From assembly GCF_030656345.1 (NCBI RefSeq), contig NZ_JAUSNR010000032.1:1-64000 (forward strand): 64,000 nucleotides of DNA. Reading direction: 5' to 3'. This DNA comes from Pseudotabrizicola sp. (lineage in GTDB: Bacteria > Pseudomonadota > Alphaproteobacteria > Rhodobacterales > Rhodobacteraceae). The notes beneath the pieces are model-generated. The model saw only the letters and a program-made list of their open reading frames with translations, did not search any database and was not told the origin of the DNA. How positions within the stretch are numbered: the stretch's first letter is position 1; each line of letters begins with the position of its first letter. This document shows, piece by piece, positions 16,577-26,355 of the stretch. The translations under genes were made by a program, and so were the position numbers.

Positions 16577-17418
16577 TCTGGCTGATAGGGGCGATTATGT
16601 TCTGGCTGGCGGCATGGGCGCTGAATGTGCGGCTGGCGGCCAGCCGCTTTGGCGCAACACGGGCCGGGCAGATCACGGTGGCGGCGTTGTTCGGCATCAC
16701 GCTTCTGGTGCTGTGGGAAGGGCTGGTGCGCGGCTTTGCGGTGCCGACCGTCATCCTGCCGGGGCCATCGGTGATCGGGCCGAAGATCCTGTCGTCGCTT
16801 CCGGTCCTGTGGGCCGATTTCGTGCAGACCGTGATCCGGGGCGCGCTGTCGGGTTTTGCCATCGGCACGGTGGCGGCCTTTGTCACCGCCATTGCCATCG
16901 ATCGTTCGCCCTTTCTGCAAAAGGGATTGCTGCCGGTGGGCAACTTCGTCTCTGCCCTGCCCATCGTCGGCCTCGCGCCCGTGCTGGTGATGTGGTTCGG
17001 CTTTGACTGGCAGTCAAAGGCGGCGGTGGTGGTGGTGATGGTGTTCTTTCCGCTGCTGGTGAACATGGTGGCGGGATTGCAGGCGAGCGACCGGCTGCAG
17101 CGTGACCTGATGGACACCTATTCCGCCACCTATACCCAGCGCCTGCTGAAACTGCGTCTGCCCGCCGCCCTGCCCTTCATCTTCAACGGGCTGAAAATCG
17201 CCGCCACGCTGGCGCTGATCGGGGCCATTGTTGCCGAGTTTTTCGGCAGCCCGGTCACCGGCATGGGCTTCCGGATCTCGACCGAGGTCGGAAAACTGGC
17301 GCTCGATATGGTCTGGGCCACAATTGCTGTGGCGGCGCTGTCGGGATCGGTTCTCTATGGGCTGATTGCCTGGGTCGAATCCAGACTAACCTTCTGGCAC
17401 CCAAGCCAACGAAAATAA
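16573..17418 (+). CDS. ABC importer inner-membrane permease 2
   Basis: 281 residues. It begins with a hydrophobic segment (MIWLIGAIMFWLAAWALNV). The EAA loop reads LMDTYSATYTQRLLKLRLPA, parallel to that of permease 1, and a C-terminal membrane segment (WATIAVAALSGSVLYGLIAW) follows. It is a BPD_transp_1 protein overlapping permease 1 by 4 bases, followed after 49 bases by the binding-protein gene. Confidence 0.92.
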   Translation: MIWLIGAIMFWLAAWALNVRLAASRFGATRAGQITVAALFGITLLVLWEGLVRGFAVPTVILPGPSVIGPKILSSLPVLWADFVQTVIRGALSGFAIGTVAAFVTAIAIDRSPFLQKGLLPVGNFVSALPIVGLAPVLVMWFGFDWQSKAAVVVVMVFFPLLVNMVAGLQASDRLQRDLMDTYSATYTQRLLKLRLPAALPFIFNGLKIAATLALIGAIVAEFFGSPVTGMGFRISTEVGKLALDMVWATIAVAALSGSVLYGLIAWVESRLTFWHPSQRK

Positions 17419-17467
17419 CAACAGCGAAACCGCCCCCGCGAGAGGGGCATAACACGGAGGTCGACAC

Positions 17468-18454
17468 ATGAAGAAACTTCTCAGCGCTGCCATTCTGGCC
17501 AGCCTTGCCACCGGAGCGCAGGCCGAAGACGTCACATTGCAGCTGAAATGGGTGACGCAGGCGCAGTTCGCCGGTTACTATGTGGCCAAGGACAAAGGGT
17601 TTTATGAAGAAGAGGGCCTGAACGTCACCATCAAACCGGGCGGCCCCGATATTGCCCCTGAACAGGTGATCGCAGGCGGCGGTGCCGACATCATCACCAC
17701 ATGGATGCCGGCAGCGCTTGCCGCGCGGGAGCGTGGCTTGCCGCTGGTGAACATCGCGCAACCCTTTGCCGATGGCGGGCTGAAGTTCACCTGCCTGAAG
17801 GAATCGGGCGTGACCACCACCGCCGATTTTCCAGGCCGCACGCTGGGCGTCTGGTTCTTTGGCAATGAATACCCTTTTTATGCCTGGATGGCGAAGCTGG
17901 GTCTTGCGACCGACGGGTCCGAGGGTGGCGTCACGGTGCTGAAACAGGCCTTCAACGTCGATGCGCTGCTGCAAAAGCAGGCCGACTGCATCTCGGTGAT
18001 GTCGTATAACGAATACGGTCAGGTGATCGACGCAGGGATCGCAGAGGATCAGCTGGTGACCTTCACCTATGCCGATGAAGGCGTGGGTGTGCTGGAAGAC
18101 GGGCTTTACGTGCTGGAAGACCGGCTGGCCGACCCGGCCTTTGTCGAGACCATGGCAAAGTTCGTGCGCGCCTCGATGAAGGGCTGGAAATACGCCGAAG
18201 CCAATCCGGATGAGGCGGCGCAGATCATCGTCGACAATGACGACTCCGGTGCGCAGCGGCTGGAGCATCAGCAATACATGATGTCGGAAGTCGCCAAGCT
18301 GACCGCGGGCAGCGATGGCAAGCTGGACCCGGCCGCTTATGAGGAAACCGTGGCCACCCTGCTCGCCGCCGTGTCGCCCGACAACCCGGCGATCACCAAG
18401 GCACCGGAAGGCATGGCCTGGACCCATGCGGTGACGGACCTCGCGCTGGAATAA
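17468..18454 (+). CDS. Periplasmic substrate-binding protein, NMT1/Thi5-like
   Basis: 328 residues from ATG 17468, after a GGAGG. The Sec signal peptide MKKLLSAAILASLATGAQAE is followed by VTLQLKWVTQAQFAGYYVAK, the hallmark start of NMT1/Thi5-like binding proteins for pyrimidine-type molecules (thiamine precursor HMP, riboflavin, others), then the Thi5-like EEGLNVTIKPGGPDIAPEQV. As last gene of the pyrimidine unit it probably binds a pyrimidine base or a related degradation substrate. Exact specificity cannot be read from the sequence. Confidence 0.92.
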   Translation: MKKLLSAAILASLATGAQAEDVTLQLKWVTQAQFAGYYVAKDKGFYEEEGLNVTIKPGGPDIAPEQVIAGGGADIITTWMPAALAARERGLPLVNIAQPFADGGLKFTCLKESGVTTTADFPGRTLGVWFFGNEYPFYAWMAKLGLATDGSEGGVTVLKQAFNVDALLQKQADCISVMSYNEYGQVIDAGIAEDQLVTFTYADEGVGVLEDGLYVLEDRLADPAFVETMAKFVRASMKGWKYAEANPDEAAQIIVDNDDSGAQRLEHQQYMMSEVAKLTAGSDGKLDPAAYEETVATLLAAVSPDNPAITKAPEGMAWTHAVTDLALE

Positions 18455-18517
18455 GCGCGCTTTTGCAAAGGCAGCGCCCGGGAAAACCGGGCGGTGCCAC
18501 CTTTGGCTTCTGCGGAC

Positions 18518-18622
18518 TGGGGGCCAGCCCCCAGACCCCGGAGTATTTTCCAAAGGTGCAAGCCAACAGAGGCACGCCCCTGTGATTTGCACCTTTCCCA
18601 AATACTCCCGCGCGGAGCGCAT
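18518..18622. repeat. Dispersed repeat, copy 2: inverted pair between convergent genes
   Basis: GGAGTATTTTCCAAAGGTGC (from 18540) and TGCACCTTTCCCAAATACTCC (to 18608) are imperfect 22-bp inverted arms around a 25-base loop, followed by CGCGCGGAGCGC. It lies between the stop of the binding-protein gene and the stop of the DUF3422 gene and probably acts as a two-way terminator. Confidence 0.8.
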
Positions 18623-18644
18623 CCGACATTTGCCGCCGGTGCCG

Positions 18645-19928
18645 TCAGTCCAGATGATGGCGGATCCGGCGCACCATCAGCCAGACGCCCAGCAGAACCA
18701 CTGGCGTCAGCACCGCAAGGCCCATGCCCTTTGACACGCCTGCGGCCTCGGTCGCCGGATAGATCACATAGCTGGCCAGATTGATCGCGTAATAGCTGAT
18801 CGCGACCGTCGACAGCCCCTCGACCGTGCGCTGCAGGCGCAGTTGCACATCAGCGCGGCGGTCCATCGATTCCAGCAGCTTCTGGTTCTGGGCCGAGCGG
18901 TCGACATCGACCCGGGTGCTGAGCAGTTCGGCGGCGCGGGCGGCGCGTTCGGCCATGCTGCGCAGCCGGCTTTCCGATGATTTCACCGTGCGCATTGCCG
19001 GATCATAGCGGCGCATCATGAATTCGGCGAAGGTCTGGCGACCGCCCAGGCGGATCTCGCGCATCACCTCGATCCGCTGGTTCACGATTGCCTCATAGGC
19101 CGCCGTCGCGCCGAAGCGGAAGGTGTATTTCACCGACAGGCTTTCCAGTTCTGCCGAAATCGCCAGCAGATCGTGCAGCATCAGTTCCGCGCTGCGCTCG
19201 GTTCCATCAAGCGCAGAGACCAGACCCGACAGGCGCGGGTCGAGCGTGTTGAGCCGCGCGTTCAGGTGCCGCACCCGGGGCAAGGCCAGCATCGACATGG
19301 CGCGGTAGGTTTCCACCTCGCACAGCCGCTGCACGATGCGGCCGACCCGGCGCTGTGAGGTGCCCGGCCGCACGAAGACCGCAAAGCGCATATGGCCCGC
19401 CGCATCGATGCGGAAATCGCCCGCAACCAGCGCCGCGCCATCCACCACTTTGGACACGGCAAGGCTTTCGCCGACGAACCAGTCCTCCAGCCGCGCCAGC
19501 GCCTCGGATTCATCCTCGGGCATATGCTCGATACGGATCAGCACTGAACACAGCCGCTTGCCCGGGGCCTGCGCCAGCCAGTCTTCGGGGAACACCGCCG
19601 CCTCTGCCGGGTCAAACGGGCGGCTGGCCACGCCTTTGCCGAACACCGAATAGGTCACGAATTCGGTATGGCTTTCCCATTTCAGCTGGTTGCGGCCGAT
19701 TTCGCCAAAGAAATGCGTGGCCTCGGGCTGCGGATGGGCACCGCCGTTGCGGTCCAGAAGGTCCAGCAGATGGCGGCGGTCACGGGTGCGGTCGCGGTTG
19801 GCGGCATCGTCGGGTTCCTTGATCGCCAGATAGACCGCGGTGCCCGGCACCTCGATGGCGGGAAAGGGCCGCGCGTGCAGCTCGTTCACGATGGTATAGC
19901 GCTGCGGGTGGTCGGCGAATGTGGTCAT
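18645..19928 (-). CDS. DUF3422 family membrane protein
   Basis: About 427 residues from ATG 19928; an in-frame TTG at 19946 would add six residues. The N-terminus (HPQRYTIVNELHARPFPAIE) and the WESHTEFVTYSVF motif are typical of DUF3422. The middle is helical and probably coiled (SESRLRSMAERAARAAELLS). The C-terminus carries two membrane segments (AISYYAINLASYVIYPA and GLAVLTPVVLLGVWLMV) and a basic tail. The family has no established function; the large N-terminal part is probably cytoplasmic and membrane-anchored. Confidence 0.9.
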   Translation of the reverse strand: MTTFADHPQRYTIVNELHARPFPAIEVPGTAVYLAIKEPDDAANRDRTRDRRHLLDLLDRNGGAHPQPEATHFFGEIGRNQLKWESHTEFVTYSVFGKGVASRPFDPAEAAVFPEDWLAQAPGKRLCSVLIRIEHMPEDESEALARLEDWFVGESLAVSKVVDGAALVAGDFRIDAAGHMRFAVFVRPGTSQRRVGRIVQRLCEVETYRAMSMLALPRVRHLNARLNTLDPRLSGLVSALDGTERSAELMLHDLLAISAELESLSVKYTFRFGATAAYEAIVNQRIEVMREIRLGGRQTFAEFMMRRYDPAMRTVKSSESRLRSMAERAARAAELLSTRVDVDRSAQNQKLLESMDRRADVQLRLQRTVEGLSTVAISYYAINLASYVIYPATEAAGVSKGMGLAVLTPVVLLGVWLMVRRIRHHLD

Positions 19929-20096
19929 GCGGAGGGCCCGGGACAAAGAGGTGTATGGGCTGACTTAGGGCGCGCACGGCATTCGGGGAAAGGGAATTGC
20001 CGGAATACCGGGGTATGCCGCAGGTCTGTTGCGCGAATGCCAAAGGCCCAGGCATGTGCCGGGGCCTTTGCGCAGGTTTCGCCGTGAATCGGGCGG

Positions 20097-21530
20097 TCAG
20101 TCGATCAGCGGCAAGAGCGCGTCGAGCGACTTTTTCGCATCGCCATAGAACATCCGGGTGTTGTCCTTGTAGAACAGCGGGTTCTCGATGCCGGAATAGC
20201 CGGTGCCCTGCCCGCGTTTGGACACAAACACCTGTTTCGCCTTCCAGCATTCCAGCACCGGCATGCCGGCGATGGGGCTGTTGGGGTCTTCCTGTGCGGC
20301 GGGGTTCACGATGTCATTGCTGCCGATCACGATGGCCACGTCGGTGGTGGGGAAATCGTCGTTGATTTCGTCCATTTCCAGCACGATGTCGTAGGGCACC
20401 TTGGCCTCGGCCAAGAGCACGTTCATGTGGCCGGGCAGACGCCCCGCCACCGGGTGGATGGCAAAGCGCACGGTCTTGCCCTTAGCGCGCAGCTTGCGGG
20501 TCAGTTCCGACACCGATTGCTGCGCCTGCGCCACCGCCATGCCGTATCCGGGGATGATGATGATGCTGTCGGCATCGTTCAGCGCGGCTGCGACGCCTTC
20601 AGTATCGATGGCAATCTGTTCGCCGGTGACTTCCATCTGCGGGCCGGAGGAGCCGCCAAAGCCGCCAAGGATCACAGAAATGAACGAGCGGTTCATTGCC
20701 TTGCACATGATATAGCTCAGGATCGCGCCGGAAGAGCCGACCAGCGCGCCGACCACGATGAGGAGGTCATTGCCAAGCGAGAAGCCAATCGCCGCCGCCG
20801 CCCAGCCGGAATAGCTGTTCAGCATCGACACCACCACCGGCATGTCGGCGCCGCCGATGCCCATGATCAGGTGATAGCCGATGAAAAACGCCAGCAGCGT
20901 CATCGCGATCAGCGCGAGGATTCCGCCATCGTTGAAGTAGACGACGCCAAGGATCACCGACCCCAGCGCCGCGCCCGCGTTCAGCATATGCCCGCCCGGC
21001 AGTTTCTTGGCGGTGGTATCCACCTTGCCCGCCAGCTTGCCAAAGGCCACGACCGAGCCGGTAAAGGTCACCGCCCCGATGAAGACGCCGAGGAAGACCT
21101 CAACCCGCAGGATCGAGAGTTCGACGGCGGTTTTCTTGGCCAGCAGCGCGGCAAAGCCTTCCAGCCCCACCCGCGCGGCGGGTTCCATCGCCAGCACGCG
21201 GCTCAGTTCCAGATCGGCGTTGAAGCCGACGAAAACTGCCGCGAGGCCGACAAGCGAGTGCATCGCCGCCACAAGCTGCGGCATTTCGGTCATCTGCACC
21301 CGTTGTGCCACGACATAACCGATGCCGCCGCCGATGGCGATCATGACCAGCGAGGCAAACCAGTTGCCCGCGCCCGGCCCCATCAGGGTGGCGACAATTG
21401 CCAAGGCCATGCCGACAATGCCGTACCAGACCGCGCGCTTGGCGCTTTCCTGCCCGGACAGACCGCCCAGCGACAGGATGAACAGAATGGCCGCAACAAC
21501 ATAGGCGGCCGTGGTGAATCCGTATTCCAT
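20097..21530 (-). CDS. pntB: NAD(P) transhydrogenase, beta subunit
   Basis: 477 residues from ATG 21530 with GAGGC upstream. It couples hydride transfer between NADH and NADP+ to proton entry. About nine membrane segments (domain II) come first, starting [20 protein letters not shown]. The C-terminal NADP-binding domain III has [37 protein letters not shown] and [20 protein letters not shown]. It is co-transcribed behind pntA, 13 bases apart. It may supply the NADPH used by bacteriochlorophyll and carotenoid enzymes (inference). Confidence 0.97.
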   Translation of the reverse strand: MEYGFTTAAYVVAAILFILSLGGLSGQESAKRAVWYGIVGMALAIVATLMGPGAGNWFASLVMIAIGGGIGYVVAQRVQMTEMPQLVAAMHSLVGLAAVFVGFNADLELSRVLAMEPAARVGLEGFAALLAKKTAVELSILRVEVFLGVFIGAVTFTGSVVAFGKLAGKVDTTAKKLPGGHMLNAGAALGSVILGVVYFNDGGILALIAMTLLAFFIGYHLIMGIGGADMPVVVSMLNSYSGWAAAAIGFSLGNDLLIVVGALVGSSGAILSYIMCKAMNRSFISVILGGFGGSSGPQMEVTGEQIAIDTEGVAAALNDADSIIIIPGYGMAVAQAQQSVSELTRKLRAKGKTVRFAIHPVAGRLPGHMNVLLAEAKVPYDIVLEMDEINDDFPTTDVAIVIGSNDIVNPAAQEDPNSPIAGMPVLECWKAKQVFVSKRGQGTGYSGIENPLFYKDNTRMFYGDAKKSLDALLPLID

Positions 21531-21543
21531 CTTGCCTCCTCCC

Positions 21544-23121
21544 TTACGATTTCTGGAACATGGCAAGCATGCGCCGGGTGACAAGGAAGCCGCCGAAGAT
21601 ATTGATTCCGGCCATGAAAATCGAAAGCGCTGCCAGCAGCATCACCAGCCAGGAGCCAGAGCCGATCTGCATCAGCGCGCCGAGGATGATGATCGACGAG
21701 ATTGCGTTGGTGATCGCCATCAACGGCGTGTGCAGGCTGTGCGAGACGTTCCAGATCACCTGGAAGCCGACGAAGACCGCCAGCACGAAGACGATGAAGT
21801 GCTGCATGAAGCTGGCCGGGGCCACGAGGCCGAGGGCCAGCAGCAGGATTGCGCCGATGGCCAGCAGCCCGACCTGATTGCGGGTCTGGGTCTTGAACGC
21901 GGCAACCTCTTGCGCGCGTTTTTCCACCGGGGTCAGTTCCACCGCTTTGGGCTTTGGCTTGGCGGCGGCGATTGCCGCGATTTTGGGCGGTGGTGGCGGA
22001 TAGGTCACCGCGCCCTGATGGGTGACGGTGGCACCACGGATCACGTCATCGTCCATGTTATGCGCGATCACACCGTCTTTCTTTGGTGTCAGATCGGCCA
22101 GCATGTGACGGATATTGTTGGAATAAAGCGTGGAGGACTGCGCCGCCATCCGGCTGGGGAAATCGGTATAGCCGACGATTGTCACGCCATTGTCGCTGAC
22201 GATCTTCTGATCCGGCACCGTCAGGTCACAGTTGCCGCCGCGTTCGGCGGCCAAATCGATGACCACCGAACCGGGTTTCATCATCGCAACCATATCCGCC
22301 GTCCACAGCTTGGGCGCGGGGCGCCCCGGGATCAGGGCGGTGGTGATGACGATGTCCATCTCTGGCGCGAGTTCGCGGAACTTGGCCAGCTGCTTGGCGG
22401 CAAAGGCGGGGCTCGACGGGGCGGCATAACCGCCGGTGGCCGCACCATCGGGCAGTTCCGATGCGTCAAATTCCAGAAACACGAAATTCGCGCCCATCGA
22501 TTCGATCTGTTCGGCCACTTCGGGCCGCACGTCAAAGGCCAGCACGATGGCCCCAAGGCTGGTCGCCGTGCCGATTGCGGCAAGGCCCGCCACACCGGCA
22601 CCGACGATCAGCACCTTGGCCGGGGGCACCTTTCCCGCCGCCGTCACCTGCCCGGTGAAAAAGCGGCCAAAGTTGTTGCCAGCCTCGATCACCGCGCGGT
22701 AGCCCGCGATATTGGCCATCGACGACAGCGCGTCCATTTTCTGCGCGCGGCTGATGCGGGGCACCATATCCATGGCAATCGCAGTGGCCCCCTGCCCGGC
22801 GATCTGCGCCAGCAAGTCGGGGTTCTGGGCGGGCCAGAAGAAGGAAATCAGCGTCTGGCCCGATTTCAGCAGCCTTGCCTCTTCCGCCTCGGGTCCGCGC
22901 ACTTTGACCACGACATCCGCCGCGTCATACAGTGCCTGTGCCGTTGGCACGACCTCGACCCCGGCAGTGGCATAGGTGGCGTCGGAAAATCCGGCCTTCG
23001 CCCCTGCCCCAGCCTGAATCACACAGGTATGGCCCAGCTTGATCAGCTGAAGTGCCGATTCCGGTGTCATGGCGACACGATTCTCGCCGTCGAATATCTC
23101 TTTCGGTGCCCCGATCTTCAC
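21544..23121 (-). CDS. pntA: NAD(P) transhydrogenase, alpha subunit (fused form)
   Basis: 525 residues from GTG 23121, preceded by GGGGGAG; it starts [M][20 protein letters not shown]. The NAD-binding domain I shows [23 protein letters not shown] Lys/Pro linker and membrane segments at the C-terminus ([18 protein letters not shown] and later) make it the undivided PntA type of E. coli, not the split PntAA/PntAB of Rhodospirillum. It is the first gene of the pntAB operon. Confidence 0.97.
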   Translation of the reverse strand: MKIGAPKEIFDGENRVAMTPESALQLIKLGHTCVIQAGAGAKAGFSDATYATAGVEVVPTAQALYDAADVVVKVRGPEAEEARLLKSGQTLISFFWPAQNPDLLAQIAGQGATAIAMDMVPRISRAQKMDALSSMANIAGYRAVIEAGNNFGRFFTGQVTAAGKVPPAKVLIVGAGVAGLAAIGTATSLGAIVLAFDVRPEVAEQIESMGANFVFLEFDASELPDGAATGGYAAPSSPAFAAKQLAKFRELAPEMDIVITTALIPGRPAPKLWTADMVAMMKPGSVVIDLAAERGGNCDLTVPDQKIVSDNGVTIVGYTDFPSRMAAQSSTLYSNNIRHMLADLTPKKDGVIAHNMDDDVIRGATVTHQGAVTYPPPPPKIAAIAAAKPKPKAVELTPVEKRAQEVAAFKTQTRNQVGLLAIGAILLLALGLVAPASFMQHFIVFVLAVFVGFQVIWNVSHSLHTPLMAITNAISSIIILGALMQIGSGSWLVMLLAALSIFMAGINIFGGFLVTRRMLAMFQKS

Positions 23122-23240
23122 AGTATCTCCCCCGATGTTCAGGTCAGCGCCGCGCGATGCGCGCAGGTCCGGTTCTCTATTGCGATCCAATTAGCACCGC
23201 GCAAGATTATTTCATAGACTTCTGCTCATTTGCGGCATTT

Positions 23241-23714
23241 CTATCGCAAACTGCGACCAAACCAGCGCCCGGTGCGGGCGGCCCAATGGTCAAATTCTGG
23301 GCCGAAGGTTGCCCTTAGCACGGTTTCTTCGCGCAGGATGAAGCGGTGCTGAATCAGGAACATGAAGCCGAACACCAGGGGCACCGCCACCGGCACATCC
23401 CACCACAGGATGGCACCTGACAGGATCAGCGCATCGGCCAGATAGATCGGGTTGCGCGACCAGGCAAACAGCCCGCCCGTCATCAGCACACGCGGCTGCC
23501 CGCGCGGTATAACGGTGGTGCGCGCGGCCAGCATCTGCCCCGCCGCCCCGGCCAGCAGGGCCAGCCCCGCCAGCATCAGCACCGCCCCAACCCCCGGCCC
23601 CGCCGGGCCGAACAGGCCCCAGGGCATCAGCTGATCAAACCCCCAGACCGCGCCGATGCACAGCGCCAGCCAGACCGGCGGCAGGTCGATCCATCGGGAC
23701 AGGGTCTTTGGCAT
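23241..23714 (-). CDS. Isoprenylcysteine carboxyl methyltransferase-like (PEMT/ICMT) membrane protein
   Basis: 157 residues from ATG 23714, preceded by GGAGAG. Four membrane segments include PPVWLALCIGAVWGFDQL and GAVLMLAGLALLAGAAGQML. The family motif appears as GLFAWSRNPIYLADALILSG with a downstream REETVLRATFGPEFDHW. Such proteins are SAM-dependent methyltransferases, but the bacterial substrates are mostly unknown. The start lies opposite kynU (171 bases between starts). Confidence 0.85.
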   Translation of the reverse strand: MPKTLSRWIDLPPVWLALCIGAVWGFDQLMPWGLFGPAGPGVGAVLMLAGLALLAGAAGQMLAARTTVIPRGQPRVLMTGGLFAWSRNPIYLADALILSGAILWWDVPVAVPLVFGFMFLIQHRFILREETVLRATFGPEFDHWAARTGRWFGRSLR

Positions 23715-23884
23715 GGCGCTCTCCGGTCGGTGTGTCCTGCGACTATCTGCACTCTTGTCGCAAAGGCAACACGGAAGGGCGGTTGCGCGGCGGTCATGTC
23801 GCGCGGGTTTCGCCATTGTCGGCGGGCAAAAAAGAACGCACATCTGCGCAAGATGACTGCCACAGACACCAGAAAGGTCAGCCG

Positions 23885-25081
23885 ATGCCCACCGATTTCG
23901 CCGCCACCCGCGCCCGGTTCCACCTGCCGCAGGGCGTGATCTATCTGGACGGCAATTCGCTGGGGCCTTTGCCGCGCGCCGCTGCGGCGCGGGTTGCCGC
24001 CTGTGTGACGGATGAATGGGGCGAGATGCTGATCCGGGGCTGGAATGCGGCGGGCTGGATGGACCAGCCGACGCGGCTGGGCGACCGCATCGGGCGGCTG
24101 ATCGGGGCAGAGCCCGGGTCGGTGGTGCTGGGCGATACGCTGTCGATCAAGGTCTATCAGGCGCTTGCCTCGGCGCTGGAGCTTTCCCCGCAGCGCCGGG
24201 TGATTCTGTCCGATACCGGCAATTTCCCGTCAGACCTGTATATGGCCGAAGGGCTGTGCCGCACGCTGGGGGCCGAGTACCGTCTGGTGACGGTCGCGCC
24301 CGAAGATGTCGCGCAGGCGATCACAGAAGAGGTGGCGGTGCTGATGCTGACGGAAGTGGATTACCGCACGGGACGCAAGCATGACATGGCCACACTGACC
24401 GCGATGGCGCGCGCGCAGGGTGTGATCACGGTCTGGGATCTGGCGCATTCGGCGGGGGCCTTGCCGGTCGATCTGGCGGCGTGCCGCGCCGATTTTGCGG
24501 TGGGCTGCACCTATAAATACCTCAACTCCGGCCCCGGCGGCCCGGCGTTCATCTATGTGGCGCCCCGGCATCAGGATGTGGTGCGCCCGGCGCTGTCGGG
24601 CTGGCTGGGGCACGCCGCGCCCTTTGCCTTTGACCTGCACTACCGCCCCGGCGCGGGGATTGAGCGGATGCGGGTGGGCACCCCGCCGATCCTGCAACTG
24701 GCAGCCCTTGAGGCCAGTCTGGACATCTGGGATGACGTGGACATGCACGATCTGCGCACGCGCTCGGTTGATCTGTGCGAAGCGTTCATCGCGGGGGTCG
24801 AGGCCGCCTGCCCCGACCTGACGCTTGCCTCGCCGCGCGAGGCGGCTGCACGCGGATCGCAGGTCAGCTTCCGCCATGCCGAGGGCTATGCCATCATGCA
24901 GGCGCTGATCGCCCAAGGGGTGATCGGTGATTTCCGCGCGCCCGATATCCTGCGCTTTGGCTTTACGCCGCTGTACACGTCGGACGCCGATGTGCAGGGC
25001 GCGGTGGCGATACTGGCGCAGATCATGGCCAGCCGGTCCTGGGATCAGCCGCAGTTCAGAACCCGCGCCAGGGTGACATGA
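23885..25081 (+). CDS. kynU: Kynureninase
   Basis: 398 residues from ATG 23885 with AAAGG upstream. This PLP enzyme cleaves kynurenine to anthranilate and alanine in tryptophan breakdown. Motifs: YLDGNSLGPLPRAAAARV near the start, the PLP-binding aspartate region VWDLAHSAGALPVDL, and the PLP lysine in CTYKYLNSGPGGPAFIYV. The C-terminal GDFRAPDILRFGFTPLYTS is typical. kynA and kynB are not adjacent. The long in-frame extension upstream to 23708 has no ribosome site. Confidence 0.96.
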   Translation: MPTDFAATRARFHLPQGVIYLDGNSLGPLPRAAAARVAACVTDEWGEMLIRGWNAAGWMDQPTRLGDRIGRLIGAEPGSVVLGDTLSIKVYQALASALELSPQRRVILSDTGNFPSDLYMAEGLCRTLGAEYRLVTVAPEDVAQAITEEVAVLMLTEVDYRTGRKHDMATLTAMARAQGVITVWDLAHSAGALPVDLAACRADFAVGCTYKYLNSGPGGPAFIYVAPRHQDVVRPALSGWLGHAAPFAFDLHYRPGAGIERMRVGTPPILQLAALEASLDIWDDVDMHDLRTRSVDLCEAFIAGVEAACPDLTLASPREAAARGSQVSFRHAEGYAIMQALIAQGVIGDFRAPDILRFGFTPLYTSDADVQGAVAILAQIMASRSWDQPQFRTRARVT

Positions 25082-25244
25082 TCTGCCTGCCCGCACGCGC
25101 CTGAAATCACAGTTTCGCGAGCGGAAGGGTGAATTGGCAACTGTCCGCGCAGGGGCTTTGACCTCTGCCGCGACCTCGGATAAGTTTATCGCCATATTGC
25201 CGGGGTTTGCGTCTTCGGTTCTGAATTTCTGACGGGATTTCCAT

Positions 25245-26282
25245 ATGTCATCACTTGCACTCCGGGCCTTGCTTGCCATCACCGTATCGGCAGGCCTTGC
25301 TGCCTGTGTGCCCGCCACCACGTCAGCGCCTGTTGTCGAAGTGCCAACCGAATCGATGTATCTGGCCACCAAGGACAATGGCATCAGCATTCCGGCGATT
25401 GATCCGGCCAAGGTGCCGGACCAGTTCAAACGGCAGGTCGTCAATTTCCCGTCGGACGAGGCACCGGGCACGGTGATCATCAACCCGGCGACCAAGCATC
25501 TGTATTTCATCACCGGCAAGAACAAGGCGATCCGCTATGGCATCGCGGTCGGGGCTGCGGGCTTTCAATGGTCGGGTCAGGCACTCGTGACCAACCGCCG
25601 CCAATGGCCGACCTGGACCCCGCCGAAAGAAATGATCGAGCGCAAGCCAGAGCTGTCGAAATGGGAAAACGGCCAACCCGGCGGGCCGACCAACCCGCTG
25701 GGGTCGCGCGCGCTGTATCTGACGACCAATGGCGTCGATTACGGCTACCGCATCCATGGCACGCCGGAATGGTGGTCGATCGGGCGCAATGCGTCTTCGG
25801 GCTGTATCCGGATGATCAATCAGGATGTGATTGACCTCTATAACCGGGTGCCGGACGGGGCCAAGGTCATCGTGCTGACCGCCAGCGGCCAGATGCCAAA
25901 GGGCCTGACCCTGCCGCCGCCCGCGCCGAAGAAGAAAAAGCCGGAAGAGGCTGTGGAACCGGCTGTTGCCACGGCGGCTGACGCAGATGCGGCAGCAACT
26001 CCGGCCACGGTGACCGGCCCGATGTCCACCGCGCCAACGGTCATGGGGCCAAGCCTGCCCACCCCCACCGCCGTGACCCCGGCCCCGGGTGTTGTCGCGC
26101 CGGCGGTGCCAGCGGTTCCCGCCCCGGCCACCCCGGCAGCAACCCCCGCCCCGGTGACCCCAATGGCACCCGCCGCTCCGGCAGCCCCCGCCGCTGTGAC
26201 GCCCGCCGCCCCGGCAGGTGACACGCCCCCGGCCCCGGCCTGCGCCGTGCCGCTGGTGAACGGGCTTTGCCCGCAGGGCTGA
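25245..26282 (+). CDS. L,D-transpeptidase (YkuD) lipoprotein with long Pro/Ala tail
   Basis: 345 residues. The signal sequence ends in a lipobox LAAC (Cys21), so it is likely a lipoprotein. The YkuD domain (about 75-215) contains the active-site signature HGTPEWWSIGRNASSGCIRM with His and the nucleophile Cys. It cross-links peptidoglycan at 3-3 bonds or attaches proteins to it. Residues from about 220 to the end form a low-complexity Pro/Ala/Thr/Val tail with two late cysteines (PACAVPLVNGLCPQG), probably extended and periplasmic. A strong terminator follows. Confidence 0.92.
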   Translation: MSSLALRALLAITVSAGLAACVPATTSAPVVEVPTESMYLATKDNGISIPAIDPAKVPDQFKRQVVNFPSDEAPGTVIINPATKHLYFITGKNKAIRYGIAVGAAGFQWSGQALVTNRRQWPTWTPPKEMIERKPELSKWENGQPGGPTNPLGSRALYLTTNGVDYGYRIHGTPEWWSIGRNASSGCIRMINQDVIDLYNRVPDGAKVIVLTASGQMPKGLTLPPPAPKKKKPEEAVEPAVATAADADAAATPATVTGPMSTAPTVMGPSLPTPTAVTPAPGVVAPAVPAVPAPATPAATPAPVTPMAPAAPAAPAAVTPAAPAGDTPPAPACAVPLVNGLCPQG

Positions 26283-26300
26283 TCTGACCGGCAGCAAAAC

Positions 26301-26334
26301 AAAACGCGCGCACCTGAAGGTGCGCGCGTTTTTT
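26301..26334. terminator. Bidirectional terminator between convergent genes
   Basis: AAAACGCGCGCACC-TGAA-GGTGCGCGCGTTTTTT is a perfect stem with an A-run and a T-run on opposite sides. It serves the L,D-transpeptidase gene on the plus strand and the sugar isomerase gene on the minus strand. Confidence 0.92.
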
Positions 26335-26355
26335 CATGCCCGGTGCGTGGCGGGT

